Source: Hymenolepis diminuta (lineage: Eukaryota > Platyhelminthes > Cestoda > Cyclophyllidea > Hymenolepididae). From it: DNA of 64,000 nucleotides. Below the pieces are notes generated by a model that saw only the letters and a program-made list of their open reading frames with translations, had not been told where the DNA came from and made no database searches. The translations under genes and the position numbers were made by a program. Location: positions 391,238 through 455,237 of the forward strand of contig CAADRB010000023.1 in assembly GCA_900708905.1 (NCBI GenBank). The letters are read 5' to 3'. Positions 48,601 to 63,234 of this stretch are shown here, one piece after another; the stretch's first letter is position 1, and every line of letters begins with the position of its first letter.

Positions 48601-51600
48601 GGAGGTTGAGAGATGGGCTACGCGTTACAACTGCGTACCAGACAGCGAAATTATACGAAAAGGTGAAATAGGGAATATACTGTTTGACTAAGTGATAAAA
48701 AGCATTTTAACCGAAACCGCAGATTCTATGCATTTTTACGAGATGAGCAATACACCCGGGGTTGGTTCTGTCAAATTAATATGTGGATGTATGCTGGCTC
48801 GAATACCTCGACAATTAGTTGAGACCAGTCCCTCTCCACTGATACACTCATTAATTACATTCTCCTATAAAAAATCTTGTTAAAAAGTTAATAACGCGAC
48901 TTTGGAGGAACTGGGCCGCTGTCTTGCCCACTTCTCTCTTAGCCTTTTAATATCTATAGGGCAGATATATCAGATCTCCTAGTATAGATGAGTCTTATTT
49001 TAAAAAATCTGGTTTATGTGTTGCAAGCTCATCTATTAATCAGTCGAAAGCAAACATAATGTTAATGTGGTCCAATTTGAGCAAAGCTAATGGCCGCTAC
49101 CGTGTGCGTACTACAAGTTCCTCTGGATTTCAGCGGATTTGGTTCTAGGTACTGATCAGCCCAAATGAAAATTTTAATGAAAATCAATTTGTATATTCAA
49201 AAGCTTTTCAGAAAAGACAAAAGCAATTTAATTTTCCACTCTATGGTAAATATTTCAACCAAGATTTAGTGCCACGGGCAAGCAGAAAAGGAGTAAAGTC
49301 AAATTTCCTTTGAATTTTTATTCTTATTTGCCAAAATATAGTTTATTTGCGATTATGCTCTTCTAACTGAAAAATGGATAGTAGATATTAAAGTAATACA
49401 GAAGCAGAGTTCAATATAGTAAACAATTAATTTCTTAGAAAGGGGAGTTTTAGAAAGTCTTGAGAGAGAATACCTTTGACTGATTTTGTGGTGTTACAAG
49501 CTTTTATGATGTAGAATACTGAAATATACCCCCTAATGATACCAAATCAATAGAACAGAAGTCCAGAGAATTGAATAACACCAAATATATATTGCTCTAG
49601 AATTAACATACTGGCATCATTAGGGAAGGATGAAATGCGCGCTACGTGTGGGTATATGCTAGCAAAGATTCCAACGAAGCGAAAAATATCTAAAGTTTCG
49701 AGAATGATGGTCAATACGGAGTCTGTGCTCTTAAGTTGAGCAGAGTTGAATAGGAATAGAAACCAAACATGGAATTGGATAAATGCACTCTAGACTCATA
49801 GTGAATGGGGAGGGAAACTATATATATGATTGGTAACCTGGTAACATGACGTTACGGTATAGTGGAATTTCATATATAAGAATGTGACAGCGCACGGAAT
49901 ACGAATATAATGACAATAGGGTATTGACCTGTTGTATGATTAAGTCCATAATAAATAAGGCTTTAAATCACCACATGTGGATGGGCGACTCCAGTTTCTT
50001 TTTATAAGCCCTCTTAAAATCAAATAACTTTCTAAGGGTGAAGGATTATAAAACGGAAATTCAGGATTCGGATGTGAACTATAAATATATTTGCATGCCA
50101 GCAGAAGGAATGTCGGGGAATGAGAAATATAGAAATAGAATTAAGATAGGAAGATCAGATAACAAGCATCAGCATTAAGGGTATAACCTAGAAAATAAAA
50201 CACAGGGTGAACTATGATTCCATGAGTTGAGTTGAAAGTTTCCTGACATTTGTTGGTCTGATGAACAACCAATCCAATTCCATCACTGCTGATTAGGATA
50301 ATGCATGTGAATTTTTCATTTGCGCCAGTGAATGGATACGTATTCGGACTTTCCGTGCATGTTGTGCGACTATTTCACGATCCCAGCAGGTATATGTTAA
50401 GGTTAAGCCTAGTGTGGTTTATCGAAGTTGTAATACGCACGATATATGCTAAAAGAATTAGGCAAAGACGTGTCTTACACTGTTATATTGCTCATTACAT
50501 AATATTAACGACGCATTTGATATTGTACCTGTGATTATGTAAAAGCAACCTTTCTTATTGTATTTTTAGCTGTTTCAAGGCGATGAAGCTTGTGAAGTAC
50601 CCTGGACTTTATTTTCTTCAATAAAATGACATCTCTGGTTTGTTGTTGCTGCGGAAGTGAAAATTGGGCTTATTCAATCTGATGCAGATCTTTACTTTAA
50701 GTTAACGCAATTCGTATGTGGTATATTCTTTTTGAAATGACGTTTTCATGTCAAAAGCAAAATCACTCTTTTTATACAATCATGGTAATCACAGTGAATT
50801 GATCCCAAAGATTGTAACATGTGATTTGGTAATAAAGAGAAGAGATTAAATGTGTCACAAAGTTGTTAAAGACCTGAAATAATAATTCTTAAGTCTTCCT
50901 AATTATACTAATGTACATATTATCCCCAGTTATAATGGTTTAGAACCTTAATTTCTTGCAGATTTCACTAGATTTGTTAGCTTGAGTTTATTCTATGTCC
51001 CACAGGCACAAAAAATAAAACCAATTTGCGAGAATGAAAGCAATTCAAACTGAGGACTTGAACCCCCACAATCAGATTGGGAAACAACTTCATATTTCAA
51101 AATCAGGTAATTTGACTTTTAATCAGATATTGTTCGCAGAAATAGAACTTAGGATTTTATTTGAAATTCAATTAGAACTTACGCATCTGCTTGCAGGTTT
51201 TAAACCATTAAAAATTCCCGTTAAGAAATTGTCTTTGAGTTTGGCAAACGGTTCTCGACGATCCGTGCATCGAATTGTATAGAATGTCAACAACTTAAGA
51301 GGTCTGGAGATCTCTATGGTAAGGTAATTCCTTAATTATCACGCATAATGATAATATAAATTGAATTTCTATTTATAAATACAATCGACTTTCTAAGCGT
51401 AAATTTTGTTTATATTACCCAAAAAAATTCCATGACTATTTCTACCTTCTTTTATACCTAATGAGGTAATGAAAGTTATCTACTACTTTTCTCCCCTTTA
51501 GTATGATTATTGTTAAGGCTTCACCATGGGATACACGTTGTTATAATGAAAGATTAAGCGAAATAAGAGTTTGTTTACTCCTAATAGCTAGACGTCAGTT

Positions 51601-54600
51601 TCGTTAAGAATCATTTGTTTATAAGCATTGTTTATAGTCAATAGGACATGACGAAGAGATATGCTTGTTCGCTCTTAGTTTTTGTCTGTAAAAGACCTCA
51701 ATGACCTGTTTATATTTGATTTACGGAGTACCAGAAATGAAATAAGACAAGAATTTGAAAGAGATATGAACAAAATATAAAGGCTATTTAAAATTTGTTT
51801 TCTCATTTGATTTTCATTAGTTGGATATGACTCACCAATACTGTGGTGTTGGAGATTATTTCGGATATCCTTTCAATATCCGGAGCCGTCCTGACACCCG
51901 CTGTCAATCGATAGTATAGAGAACAAAATGTAACCCAGGCCTTTATCGCTATCCATGGTTTGTTTTCATTATCACAGTTAGGAGGGATTCAAACTACTCC
52001 TCCTTAAACTTACAAATTTTGGTTTAGAATTTTACCTCTAGACACCGGCTCCCATTCCGGAAGTCAGCTTCTACACTTTTAATTCTCCTCCTCAGCTCCT
52101 GCCAGGCAAATCTTACAGCTGACTTCTATCTAGAGTGACAGATCCTGTTTTTTCCGCAACCCTCTTTCTGCTTTCGAAGCCATCTCTAGATCTTTCTGAT
52201 TTTTTCTTAAAGCATTACTATCAAGTCTTTTGCCTTCTTCTTTTTAGTGTTCAACAACCAGTGTTTATCCCGCCTGTAGTCCGTTGACTGCACCAAATGC
52301 TTGGCCATTTTGAAGTTCACTTCAGTCATTCTCCCCCAATTCGGTGAAACAATGAATTCCCTACATATATTATAATTATATGTAACCTTCACGAAGACAT
52401 CGTTAATTGATTTGTTGAGACAATTACTGGTATTAAGGTATATTCTACTTACTTGCTCTTAGTAGATTTTCATCTGTATTTATACGCATTTGACCCCTGA
52501 CATAAAAGCATTCCTTAAACATCAACCATTTCACTGCCAAATAAATAGATCTTAAAAAATCTTGTGACTAAGTATGATTGAGAATTAAACGGAGATCTTG
52601 CAGAAATTAGTAAAATTGAGAAGATTAACTTTGATAGGACTCAATAAATATCCTTGCTTGAACTTAAACGTGTCACTATTTCCCTTAAATGAAACATTTT
52701 ATAACCAATTCAACAATCTGATCAATAAAATAGTCTGGCTAAATATGACTGATAATAACCAATTGATACATTTGCGGTCCAGATAAGAGAAAGTGGGATG
52801 GCTGGAGCTACCTCAGATGTCTGTTACAAAAGTAAAAGAGGTGTCAGCAGACTTTTGAGAGTAAGTACAAGATACAGCCTTGAGAGAGAGGAATTAACCA
52901 ATCAGATGGGTACAAAAGGCGTGCGCGTGTATTATATTAGTGCAATAAGTGATGACCGCATACTCTCACTCGCAGAGGGCTCAGCACTCGGAGTGTACGC
53001 TTCAACGTCGTGGTCTGACTCTTCCATCAGGGAATTTCGCTTAAGTAGGTTCGCTTGATATTTAACCTTATTTATTTTTTATCAACATATACAATCAATA
53101 TTAATTTTTTGCCTGCAACGGAGATGGAAAAGTAGGTAGATTTCACCTGTAAATATGTATATTCAGAGTACTTGAACTATTTAAATCGTTCAACAGAGTT
53201 GAATTTACAAAGTTAACTAAGCTTTTTCATTCCAGGGGAAAAATCATTAGTTTTTACAGATTTAAATGATTTATTTTTGATATTATTTGATTTATTTACT
53301 TTTTTTCTACTAACCAATATCTAGTCTAATTTAGTGTCAGCTTGTAATTGAAATTTGTTGTCTTTTGTTTGTTTCAATACAATTCTAAGCCTTACAATAA
53401 TATTGATTAAGCATTGATGTACATTTTTGGTAAAAGACCTTTCTCTCAATCAGGTAAATTTAGAAACTTCAGATATATTCGGTAATTAATGGCTTGGAAT
53501 GTTCTCGAATGCTTATGAGGATAACTTTGTGGAAGCCTTTCCTTTAATGGTTATCTACGTAGGCTTCAAGATTGAATAATCACTACAACAGACAGAAAAA
53601 TTAAAGGCAGTTTAACGAAGAAAAATTTTTGATAATATATTTAATAATGCTATCATTAATTTTTGGGAAATTTTAAATTAACTGATCCTTGAAAACGAAC
53701 TCATCTTATTGATAGAAGTTTGTTAAACTATCGAAAGCAAGGTACTTTCTTATACCTAATTTTAAGAACGGTCTTTGTAAGGAATTATTCTGTCACAGCT
53801 TTTACCCTTTCAGATAAGTGAAGAAAAGAGAAGAGAATACAGACCTGATTTTAAGAAAGGAGATAAGCTATTCTTTCAATTAGAGTGGATTAAAGCATAC
53901 GTATTCAGAAAATAAAATAAAAATGCTCAGTTATTATTAATTAATCAGATAAATTCTTCTTTTTTTCTATCCGAAGATTCTTAATTATCTACATAAGCCA
54001 TTTGCATATTCCTTTCTATACCCTGACTTCTAATTCTAAGTGGAAGAATATAATAAAATGGTGCAATGAATAGCTGAGGAAAATACTCCCATCCTTGAGC
54101 GGTATTACTGCGGTACTTGCTATTTTTACGATTATCCAATTATGAATGTACAATGATAGTTCTGTTAATAATTTATCAAGCATATCTAAGAATTAAAATT
54201 TTATCGGAATTTTTATGAGGGTATTACTTTAAAATATCAGATATGTTGATTCGACGGTTTAAAGCTTCCTTCAACTTTTCTAACATTCCAATTTGATGAT
54301 TTAGAAAACAAACTATCCGACACAAGATGGTACCTTGATCGCTGAGTGACAGATCACGTCTGCAACGTTCAAAGTTGTTTTGAATTCACTCGAATCTCAT
54401 TTGAAGCCATTTTGATTTCTAGCTTTCTTATGGTTTGCGAGGAAGCATACATTCTATATAAATTAAACAGGCAGAATTGTATTGCTGCAATGTATAAATT
54501 AGAAGAGTGATTGCTATCACGTGCTAATTCTATACGTAGAAAGACTGACTAATTGCTATACAAAATCCTTCATGAGAGCGCATTAAGTAATCTGTAATTA

Positions 54601-56042
54601 GACTTTATTATCACCAATTTCTCAAACAAAATGTTTATTATAAGCCCGATTGTGTGATTATTGAAACAAATTATCCCTTTAAATCTCTTATTAATAATGC
54701 TGCTAAAGGTTTCAGTGAAATTTTTTAATTAAATTCAAACCGAATTATTAATTACTAGTTTAAACATTTGTTTCCCATTTAGTTAATGTTGACATTTAAA
54801 ATTAATTTTTACTTCAGTTAATTGCTGTCTATTATTTTTTCCTTGATGTCAGTCACAATAAATACCTTGTTGACTTTTTTGTCAGAAATTCAACACAAAA
54901 TTTGGTCTTTTATTCTTTCTTGGAGAAAAGTAATCGGTATGGCAACGTTCTTGTTAATCTAGGGGTAAAAATCAAATAGTTATGTTAAGTTGCATCATTT
55001 TGTGAAAATTACTAAGGGATAACTTTGTGCGTTGGAGTAAAAATAATGTATTCATTTAGTGAAATGTGGATCAGGATTCTTTAGAAAAAAGCAGTTCTCT
55101 GAACCCCATAAGACAACTACAATACGCGCATAAATCGAAATAAGTTTCCCTATTAGCATCACTTCGATAATTTACCACTTTGCAAGGCATGGATAAAAGT
55201 TTTGTCGTAAAAGATCGACAGATGTCCTTCTTTCTGTGCGTCGTGGATCGTTAATGTAATCCATCTGCAGCAAATTATGTACAATCTGCCTTCATTTCTA
55301 CAAAGGTATTAATTAGATAAACGCACTTAGGATTCATTATTAGTTATAAATATACCCCATTTAGAATGAACGTTCGATTTCCAACCCTCTTTGAGAAGTT
55401 AATTTAAGAAGATTTAATCCCATTCAGTGACCTCTGTTGTTGTAGCTTAGAAATCACCATTGTTCGACAGAGTATCGTGTTAAGCTCTATTCTTTCTTGG
55501 CTTATAAAGAAATTTACCATTACAAGATAGAAAGAGAACAGAGACAACAGAATTATATGTATATTAGGCGAAAACAAAGGTAAGTCTTCAGACTCGTAAA
55601 AATCAGAAAGAAGTAGTTAAGTGGCAGGACAAAGTTCAATATGAAGGAGTTAGGTAACCGAGGTAAATGGATAAACAGCTGTGTCGGACGTGCCACAGGC
55701 AGAACGGGGTGGAGCTCAGTAAGACTAGGATAGATAAATAGGAGAAAATTAATATAATTATAATAATCAATAATCATGGCTAACCTCTGAGTTCACAGCA
55801 CCGTATTAAGCAGTATCAATCAGGAGTATTGGTCATTCCAGTAGCCTTATGTAAAGTAATGATTCTCGTTGTATTTGTTTGCAGTAAATATTTTAAATGT
55901 TGCAAATATAGTTGCTCAACTCCAAGCCCATAGTGAGGTTAATCAGTCCCTCAATGCAATTAATCTCTTGATTCACATTGTGTTTTCATTTATTTTATAT
56001 TCTTTCGTATATAAACGTGTATATTTGGTTTCGTTTCTGTAG
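45651..56042. other. Gene-free stretch, main part of the 14-kb desert
   Basis: AT-rich, with no exon I can support on either strand. Slightly GC-richer islands at about 48170-48460, 51830-52210 and 52780-53060 look like old insertions but could not be classified. The last part should contain the SOAT promoter and any 5' noncoding exon. Confidence 0.4.
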
Positions 56043-56055
56043 GCGCAGTATAAAA

Positions 56056-59000
56056 ATGATAGATTTGGCCAATCTCCTTGGAAATCAAAAAGTAGACGTA
56101 ATCTCCAAGAAACTAAATTCAGGAGGTCTACACAGTGATGCTTCTGAAGATTCCCAACCAAGTGAGTCAAATTCGGAAGACAGGCGGTTTAGTTTAAAGG
56201 TTTCTACGAAGGGAAAAACATCTCAGAATCATGACTTTAAAAAATCACTCTATACCAAGATGAAAAGAACAACTCCCCATCGATCAGATCTTTTAGTATC
56301 AAACTACTTAGAAACCGCAGTCACTCCCAATCTAACTCCTAGTGGATCAGAAGAGAGTTTACCTACTGATAGGCATAGCATTACATGCACAGGTGGATCA
56401 ATGAAGATGGACTTTGATGATCCAGAAAATGAAGTTCGACATCGCTCTAAGAATTTAAAACACGGGGACGATTCAAGAAAACATAAACTAGAGCCCATGG
56501 ATAGCCGCACTTCAGAAGAAACTGACGAGAGTCTTACAAAGTCACAAAGGGCCGAGGTTCTTTGTGAACAACTGAGGGCGGAACTTGTGCAGGAATTTAG
56601 TGATCAAATCAAGAAGACAGTGGAACATGCTGTGGATAAGATTTTGGAACAATCAGAAATGGAACCTTTTGTTGTTAAACGGAATCTGCTCAAGGATAAG
56701 TTAGTATTTTTCATTTATTTTACTTTGTTATAGGTGACAGATACTATTTTAAAGGCAATATTAACCTTATTTATTTGATATATAACAATTTTAATTGAAA
56801 AACATTTAAATAATTTGAAGTTACATTGCAAATTAAAATAATCAAAACAGGTCATACTTTCAATGTTAAATATGCCCTATAATAATAATAATACTTATTA
56901 TACTTGAGAAAATTTCGCTATTTCTAGAACATGATGATTGAAACCTTAACTAAGTAAGTGTCAGATACCGAAAAATTAGTCCACCTTCTATTTGGATTGT
57001 GAACGAGCAATAAGATATTACTTCTCTTGAAAAGGTCAAAATATTTTGTAACTTTAAATAACTGAAAACACTTTAACATGAGGAATAGTAAGTAGAGGGA
57101 AAAATAGGCGGTGGAGAGGCGAAAAGAGAAGAGAATTGGAGAATTTCAGCTGATTTCTGGTTTCAACAAATTAATTGCTCTTACTCAAAATAATGAATCC
57201 CTTGTTGGAAGATTTGACGTTCCAAAGGCCAAATTTATAAACTTCTGACTTGAAATTTTGAGTTTATAAATATTCAACGTCCATGGTGTTCAGGGCTAAC
57301 CAATTAACTAGCTAAACTGATAGCTTGACCATGCTCTGTTACATATACATACTCCAGTGATTAAAATTACCTATCAATACTTAATAAAGATGTTCATATA
57401 CATTAACTTTGTAGTAAGGAAATCTGAACAAATGAACCCACTCTCCTTTAAATGAAAACTGCCTGTTTGTCATCGACCAATATCTTCGTCTTTACAGGTA
57501 AAGAATTGGCAGAAAATAACAAACTATCTCGTGGAAATTAGAACATTATCTTTCAAATCCCACTAATTGAAGCATTCCTGCTAAGTAATGTGTGTGCATA
57601 TCGTCTATCACATGACCATTGGACTTAGGTTTTATTTGGAAATCATGTATTCATTAAATCTCTGCAATTTGAATTTTAGCATGTTCGATAAACCACGGAT
57701 TACATCAGATTCGGACAAGTGGTTGCCTGAAAAGAAATTCCGTCATCGCAACTCCGTCCTGACTGACCTTCTAAAGATCTCCCATATTGAAACTGTCTAC
57801 CACATCTTCGTTGCAGTTCTACTCATCTTCACACTCAACACTTTACTTTCTGATATTGTGGAGAAGGGTGGTCTTGTTCATGTCTATCATTTCGAGGTTG
57901 TGATGTGGACTTTCACAGGACTATTCAAAGCTACCCAATGCTGGATTATGATGTTCCTCTCAACCAGCTTGATTGTCTATGTCGCTTTCATTACCTGGTC
58001 AGCTAAACGCAGTCCCGGTAACAAAATCACGAAGTTTGATGTACTGTTCGCTGTGACATACGTAATTTATCAGGTAAAAAGTTAATGCTACGATCCTATA
58101 GTTTAAGAATCATTAAATAAAAATAAAGAATATTACTAGATTATCACTCTACCTTCAAGAATGTTGTCAACTGAAAGGAGATAAAAATGAGACAGAGACT
58201 GTTGTTAGGATATTTCTTTCATTGGTGACAAAAGAAACATCCTCTTATTTGACAGTAAATTTAACTTTATGGGTAGAGGAGAAAAGTTAAATCACCGGAG
58301 CGAACTGCGAGGAACTTAAGCATGAAAGAGCAGTTTAAATGCCAGTGGCGCAGTGGTCAACTTTCACGTCTACCACGCCAGAGGTCACGAGACCATTGTC
58401 CATTGGGGGACACCCAAGGATGTGGGTGGCCAACCACTCTGGTTAATTCTGGCGTTATAAAATGTCTCTCGTCGGAGTGACCCTAGCAACTTAAAAAATT
58501 TCGTGGTTATACAAAGTGATTGGGAAGTAATCCTCTGTTAAAAAATAGGCACTTTATATAATAATCAATTTTTGTATAGAAAGAAACACGAGGAGAACAC
58601 ACGATCACTTTAAGTGAGGTCACTTAAACCTCTCGAGAATCTATTTAAAAAACATGTGGCTTTAGGTTTTACATGACAGATCTTGACTATCTAGGCATCT
58701 ACCCCAGTATGTACTCCTTTAATAATCCATGACTATCTTTGAACTCGGAAAACTGGTTTCTGAACCTCATAATGTGCAAATAATTTGGTACGTTCTTGAA
58801 TTTTTTAACGTCTTGAGATCTTCATATTATAGTTGAATAGATCCCAGCATTAGAAGTAGCGGGGTAGCAAAAGTGCAGTACTTTCTTAGCGAAGTATTCA
58901 TTTAACAATTACTATTTAAAGTGTTAAGATTTTTTAGATCAAACCACCACTGAGTCGATGACATTTTGGTTCATTTGCCAGACTTGACAAACAGACAAGA

Positions 59001-60276
59001 TGTTATATATATGCCTTAATCTTTGGACACTACCCATGAGTATTAGATCAGTCATGTTTTGCTGCACTTTATTAGCATTGAATAAATTGATAGTGAAATT
59101 GCTAGTTTGAGTGAAAATTATCAACACATGTATCTTTTACTCACTAGGTACTAGTAGATTAAATATTGCACTTTAATCAATATAACTTAACTATGATCAC
59201 TGTTGTTTTAGACGGCTTTCGCCATCTTACCAGCCCTCTATATATTCAAATACGATCTCGCACCAGCCTCAACAACTATCGTCTGTCTAGAACAAATTCG
59301 CATGATGATGAAATCTCACGCCTTTGTTCGTGCTAACTTTGAGAGCGCTCTTCTCAGCGGTGAGGAACGCGAAAGGGAAATCAACAACAGACGTCGTCGC
59401 CAATGCCTCAACTCCAAGGAACGCTTTCCGGTTAGTGCATGCAGTGGAGACAGTGAAAGCATGGGTGATGAATTCGAAATAATCATGTCAAATGGGGTAC
59501 CGATTCCGCCGTTCTCTCACTATCTCTACTTCCTCTTTGCCCCTACTCTTGTCTACCGTAACTCCTATCCGCGTACACCATATGTACGCTGGAGATTTGT
59601 GGCTATTAACCTCCTTCAAATGGGTCTCTGTATAATTTATACCTACTTCATTCTAGGGCGATTTTGTTTTGCTTATTTCGCGAACTTTGGTTGTTCGGCC
59701 CAGTTCAGTTTCTCTTTAGAACACCTCATTACTTCTTCCTTTGGATGCATGCTTCCTGGAGCCTTACTCCTGCTAATAAATTTCTACGCTCTCCTTCACT
59801 GCTGGTTCAATGCATTTGCGGAGCTATTACGTTTCGGAGACCGGCTTTTCTACAAAGATTGGTGGAACAGCACAAGTTTCGGAGCTTATTATCGAACATG
59901 GAATGTGGTTGTACATGATTGGCTGTATACCTACGTCTATCGAGACGTCTATGCCCTAGGAGGCCGTCATAGACGTATTCTAGCACAGTCTGTGGTTTTC
60001 ATGCTCTCCGCAGTTGTTCATGAATACGTCTTGAGTCTTGTGTTCCGATTCTTCTATCCAGTCCTATTTTTTATATTCGGAGGTGCTGGTTTTGCGATTG
60101 CAAATATACGAGGAAGGTCAAAACTATGGAATATTGGTCTCTGGGCTGGATTGTTCATGGGAATGGGAATCCTAATGTGTCTCTACTCCATGGAATGGTA
60201 TGCAAGAAAAAATTGTCCTCCTGCCCAGGGTGTCATGGATATCTTTATTCCCAGAAGTTGGTTCTGTGGAAATTAA
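56056..60276 (+). CDS. SOAT: Sterol O-acyltransferase (ACAT), MBOAT family
   Basis: Three exons: 56056-56699, 57680-58073 and 59212-60276, encoding 700 residues (human SOAT1 550). The first ~230 residues are polar, charged and poorly conserved. Then come YHIFVAVLLIFTLNTLLSD, WWIMFLST-like WIMMFLSTSLI, LEQIRMMMKSHAFVR, HYLYFLFAPTLVYRNSYPR, the hallmark FYKDWWN (559-565) and the catalytic histidine H616 in AVVHEY. The spacing between the motif and this His is the same as I count for the human enzyme. Several hydrophobic segments fit a multi-pass ER membrane protein that esterifies cholesterol with fatty acyl-CoA. A charged insert of roughly 35 residues (SGEEREREINNRRRRQ and beyond) follows the SHAFVR motif. 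An acceptor ends 13 nt before the ATG. SOAT1 versus SOAT2 cannot be assigned. Confidence 0.95.
58341..58490 (+). repeat. tRNA-derived SINE, plus strand, in SOAT intron 2
   Basis: An A-box-like AGTGGCGCAGTGGTCAA at 58344-58360 is followed after about 20 bp by AGAGGTCACGAGACC, a decayed B box. The next bases, ATTGTCCATTGG, match GATGCCCATCGG in the 63235-63465 copy, and GGTTAAT in the body is also shared. It is intron-located, in the same direction as the gene. Confidence 0.6.
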
Positions 60277-63234
60277 AGTTCCTATGCTGGAAGTAGGCTT
60301 TGATACCACTAATGTGTGACCTTTTGTAAACAAAAATCTACTTTGCAACGTGGAATTTTTGTAAAAATACAAAGGCATGGTCAAATAACTATAGAAAGAC
60401 CAGATTGAAGTCATTTAAAATTCAATCCTTCACTGAGGTCCTTATAAGTACAGAGAATTAATGCTTTGAAATATGAAATCTGCATCTTCTAACTAGAAAT
60501 ATTGAATTAGACTTAGATTTTAGAATGTAAGAGAATAAGATGCATAAATCAAAAAATGAAGATTGCAACTTACATTGACTCAATTTCAAGAAAATTTTCA
60601 CATCTGCAATTCAAAAGTATCATAATGACAATGTAGAAAGCCAAAGGCCCTAATCTAGTGATTAGAAGGAATGGTTGCACCGAGTAGTACTCCTTTAGCT
60701 GTATGACTAAGGTGGTGTAGCGGCCAAAGCTCAAGTATATAATATATCCATGTAACCAATGAAGGGCATGACTAACAGTTTAGTAGTTAAAAATGCTTAC
60801 TAATTTAAAACCAAAGAGCCGCAATGTTACTACTCTCAAAAACAAAAATCGTTACTTTCTTTTAGCAAGTTTCGATATTATCTTAGGTTGGCTTCTCGAC
60901 AAGATATAAACTAGACGACTAGAAGATATATGTGAATAACCCAAACCAGAGAAGATGAAGAGCAAGAGAATCATTATTCAAATTAAATACTCTTGGAAAA
61001 GGATTGGATAGAGTTTGTTAAGACTAATGCCACTTTATCAGTAATCGTCTTAGCTCTTTCGACCCATCCAGACATAAAGATATCAGAAAGAGACGACACT
61101 GATTATTGATAATGAACATGATCGGTGATGAGGAGTTTGATTACCAATTTTTAACAAATTTGTTAACAAATTTTAGCAAAGGCTTCCCGAGAATGTGTAT
61201 GATTGGTTGAGAATGTAGGGGATACTTTCAGTTCTGCTGGTGATGGTAGTCTGTCTAATCTAGAACACTATCTGCATCCATCGTGTACCCATCAATTTTG
61301 AAGAGCCAGCTGTATATTCGGAGAATTGCATGCTCTATTCTGTTATTTAAGCTATGCCATTTTGTTGCCGCAGAACCAGAGAAAGGGGATTGCATACGTG
61401 GCCGAAGAATGCATGTTTGTATCCTTAACAAAACAAGAAATAAACATTCAAGGACGTTAAAGGTGATGCGGATTTGACATCAGAGCGGCCTTAACAAAAA
61501 CTAAGGTTATGCGGCTTATAATTAAATTTAAGATTTTCAATGTAAGCGGTCTTTCACAATTAACGCGTATATTTATCGTATATTCCCTGTGAGCCTAAAT
61601 TCTCAAGCTCATTTCACCATTTATTGTCGTGAAAGATGGGGTGCCATGGATTTATACAAGCCAAATACACCCTTAATAGGTCTCGAATCCAGTGTACCAA
61701 TGTTCCCCCATAGCAGTAACAGCGCATCCGCTTGTCCCACCGGTAAAACGTATACCGTTTTTTATAATTTACGAATTTATCATTTTTATTTGGCTAACTC
61801 TTTGACAACCAATATGACGTTCATGTAAATGATAAAAGCTGTGCCATTATTTAATTTAAATCACGCGGAATCTTGTCGTGCATTTGCATGTTAAAAAGCT
61901 TCTTTTCTATTTCTTAGCAATAAGCTTAACTAGACTGGCATCGGATGTCTAGATTAATGAGATCGTACCCACTAATTTCTATAATTGGTTTTTCTTCTCT
62001 CGTCTCAAGTGTCGTGAGAAGTTCCGGCTATCTTCTTCAGCTAGAAAACAAGAGTTTTGGATAATTTTTCGTCCGATCGCAAAACTACCACGTAATACTA
62101 CTGCATTTTAATGATTCGTAGCCACTTATTATAAGCCCAGTTTGATTAATTCGGAACTGGTTGAAGATTTCACTCAACAATTTAACAACGACCTCTCTAA
62201 TAGATAAACAAAAAAAGTTCCCTGTATTCCAGTCCTATTCAGTTAATGACATCGGCGTTATTGGGTGACCTAGAGATCGACTGTCTGTTAACGCTCTGAG
62301 ATAAGCATACTCTCCAAAATCATAGACCAACTTCGTAAATTACCAAATAAACATATTCAGTCCCCCTTCAGATTTTGGATACGTTTAGACTGGAGGTTAA
62401 GCGGGCTGAGATGAGCCCTTAGGGATCCCAGGCTCCCGGTTAGCAGTAAGAAGTGCCAATGTTAAGCGCCAGCATGTCTCAAAATTCCCAAAAATTGAAT
62501 TTTGAAAACAAAGGTATGGATATGAGTTAGTATTAACTGAAGATAAGTCACGATGTTAAAAATAGACTCTATGGGAATACAAGGGCACGTGAATATAAAC
62601 GCGCTCGATGCAGTAAAAAATTAATTAAAATGAACATTCAGGTAAGTGTAAAAATAGATTAAATGAGGTTAGACGATAAATTGGAATTTGAGAAAAAGAT
62701 AGACGGCTGCACTGTACTGAAAATTTTCAAACAATTATTTGAAATTCAGCATCCTAATGCATACATCCCACAGTTAATTTTAGAATAGCCACACTACAAT
62801 GAATGATATGATAGCACAAAGGAACAGACCTTTGTTTAAGATGATAATTTTGTAATATAATCTACTGGACAACATTTCTCCCTAAGAATTATAATCTGAT
62901 ACGAAACTTGATCGATTTCTCAGATGTCAAGACCTCATTTCTTGAGTCAAGTGGGAATTTGACAAGGAAAAGTATGAATACACCTAAAAAGCCGCACATA
63001 ATGATGGAACAGAAGGGCAATTTATTTGCTAAACGTATAAGACGTGCGTATTCATCAAGAATCCTCATTTAAATCCAATCTGTTCAATCGCCACATGACG
63101 ACAGACTATATGAAATTGCTGATCTCTCTAGCAATATTTCTAAGCCCACTTTCAACATTTAAATAGTGAATGCCACGCTGTTATTGATGTTGAAAACTCT
63201 TAGGAGCAGAGTGATGACTGTTAATAAATGTTAT
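60277..63234. other. Intergenic region between SOAT and MBLAC1
   Basis: The 3' ends of SOAT and MBLAC1 face each other here. No AATAAA lies near the SOAT stop. A GC-richer island at about 61590-61755 is open on both strands and might hold an exon, but strand and partners could not be decided. No other exon was supported. Confidence 0.4.

Noticed and set aside
51034..51060. B-box-like GGGTTCAAGTCC on the minus strand
   Set aside because: No A box at tRNA spacing and no cloverleaf.
61590..61755. Possible exon ending in donor ACCG|GTAAAA on the plus strand, or an exon ending FETY-stop on the minus strand
   Set aside because: Both strands read as plausible protein and neither could be joined to other exons.
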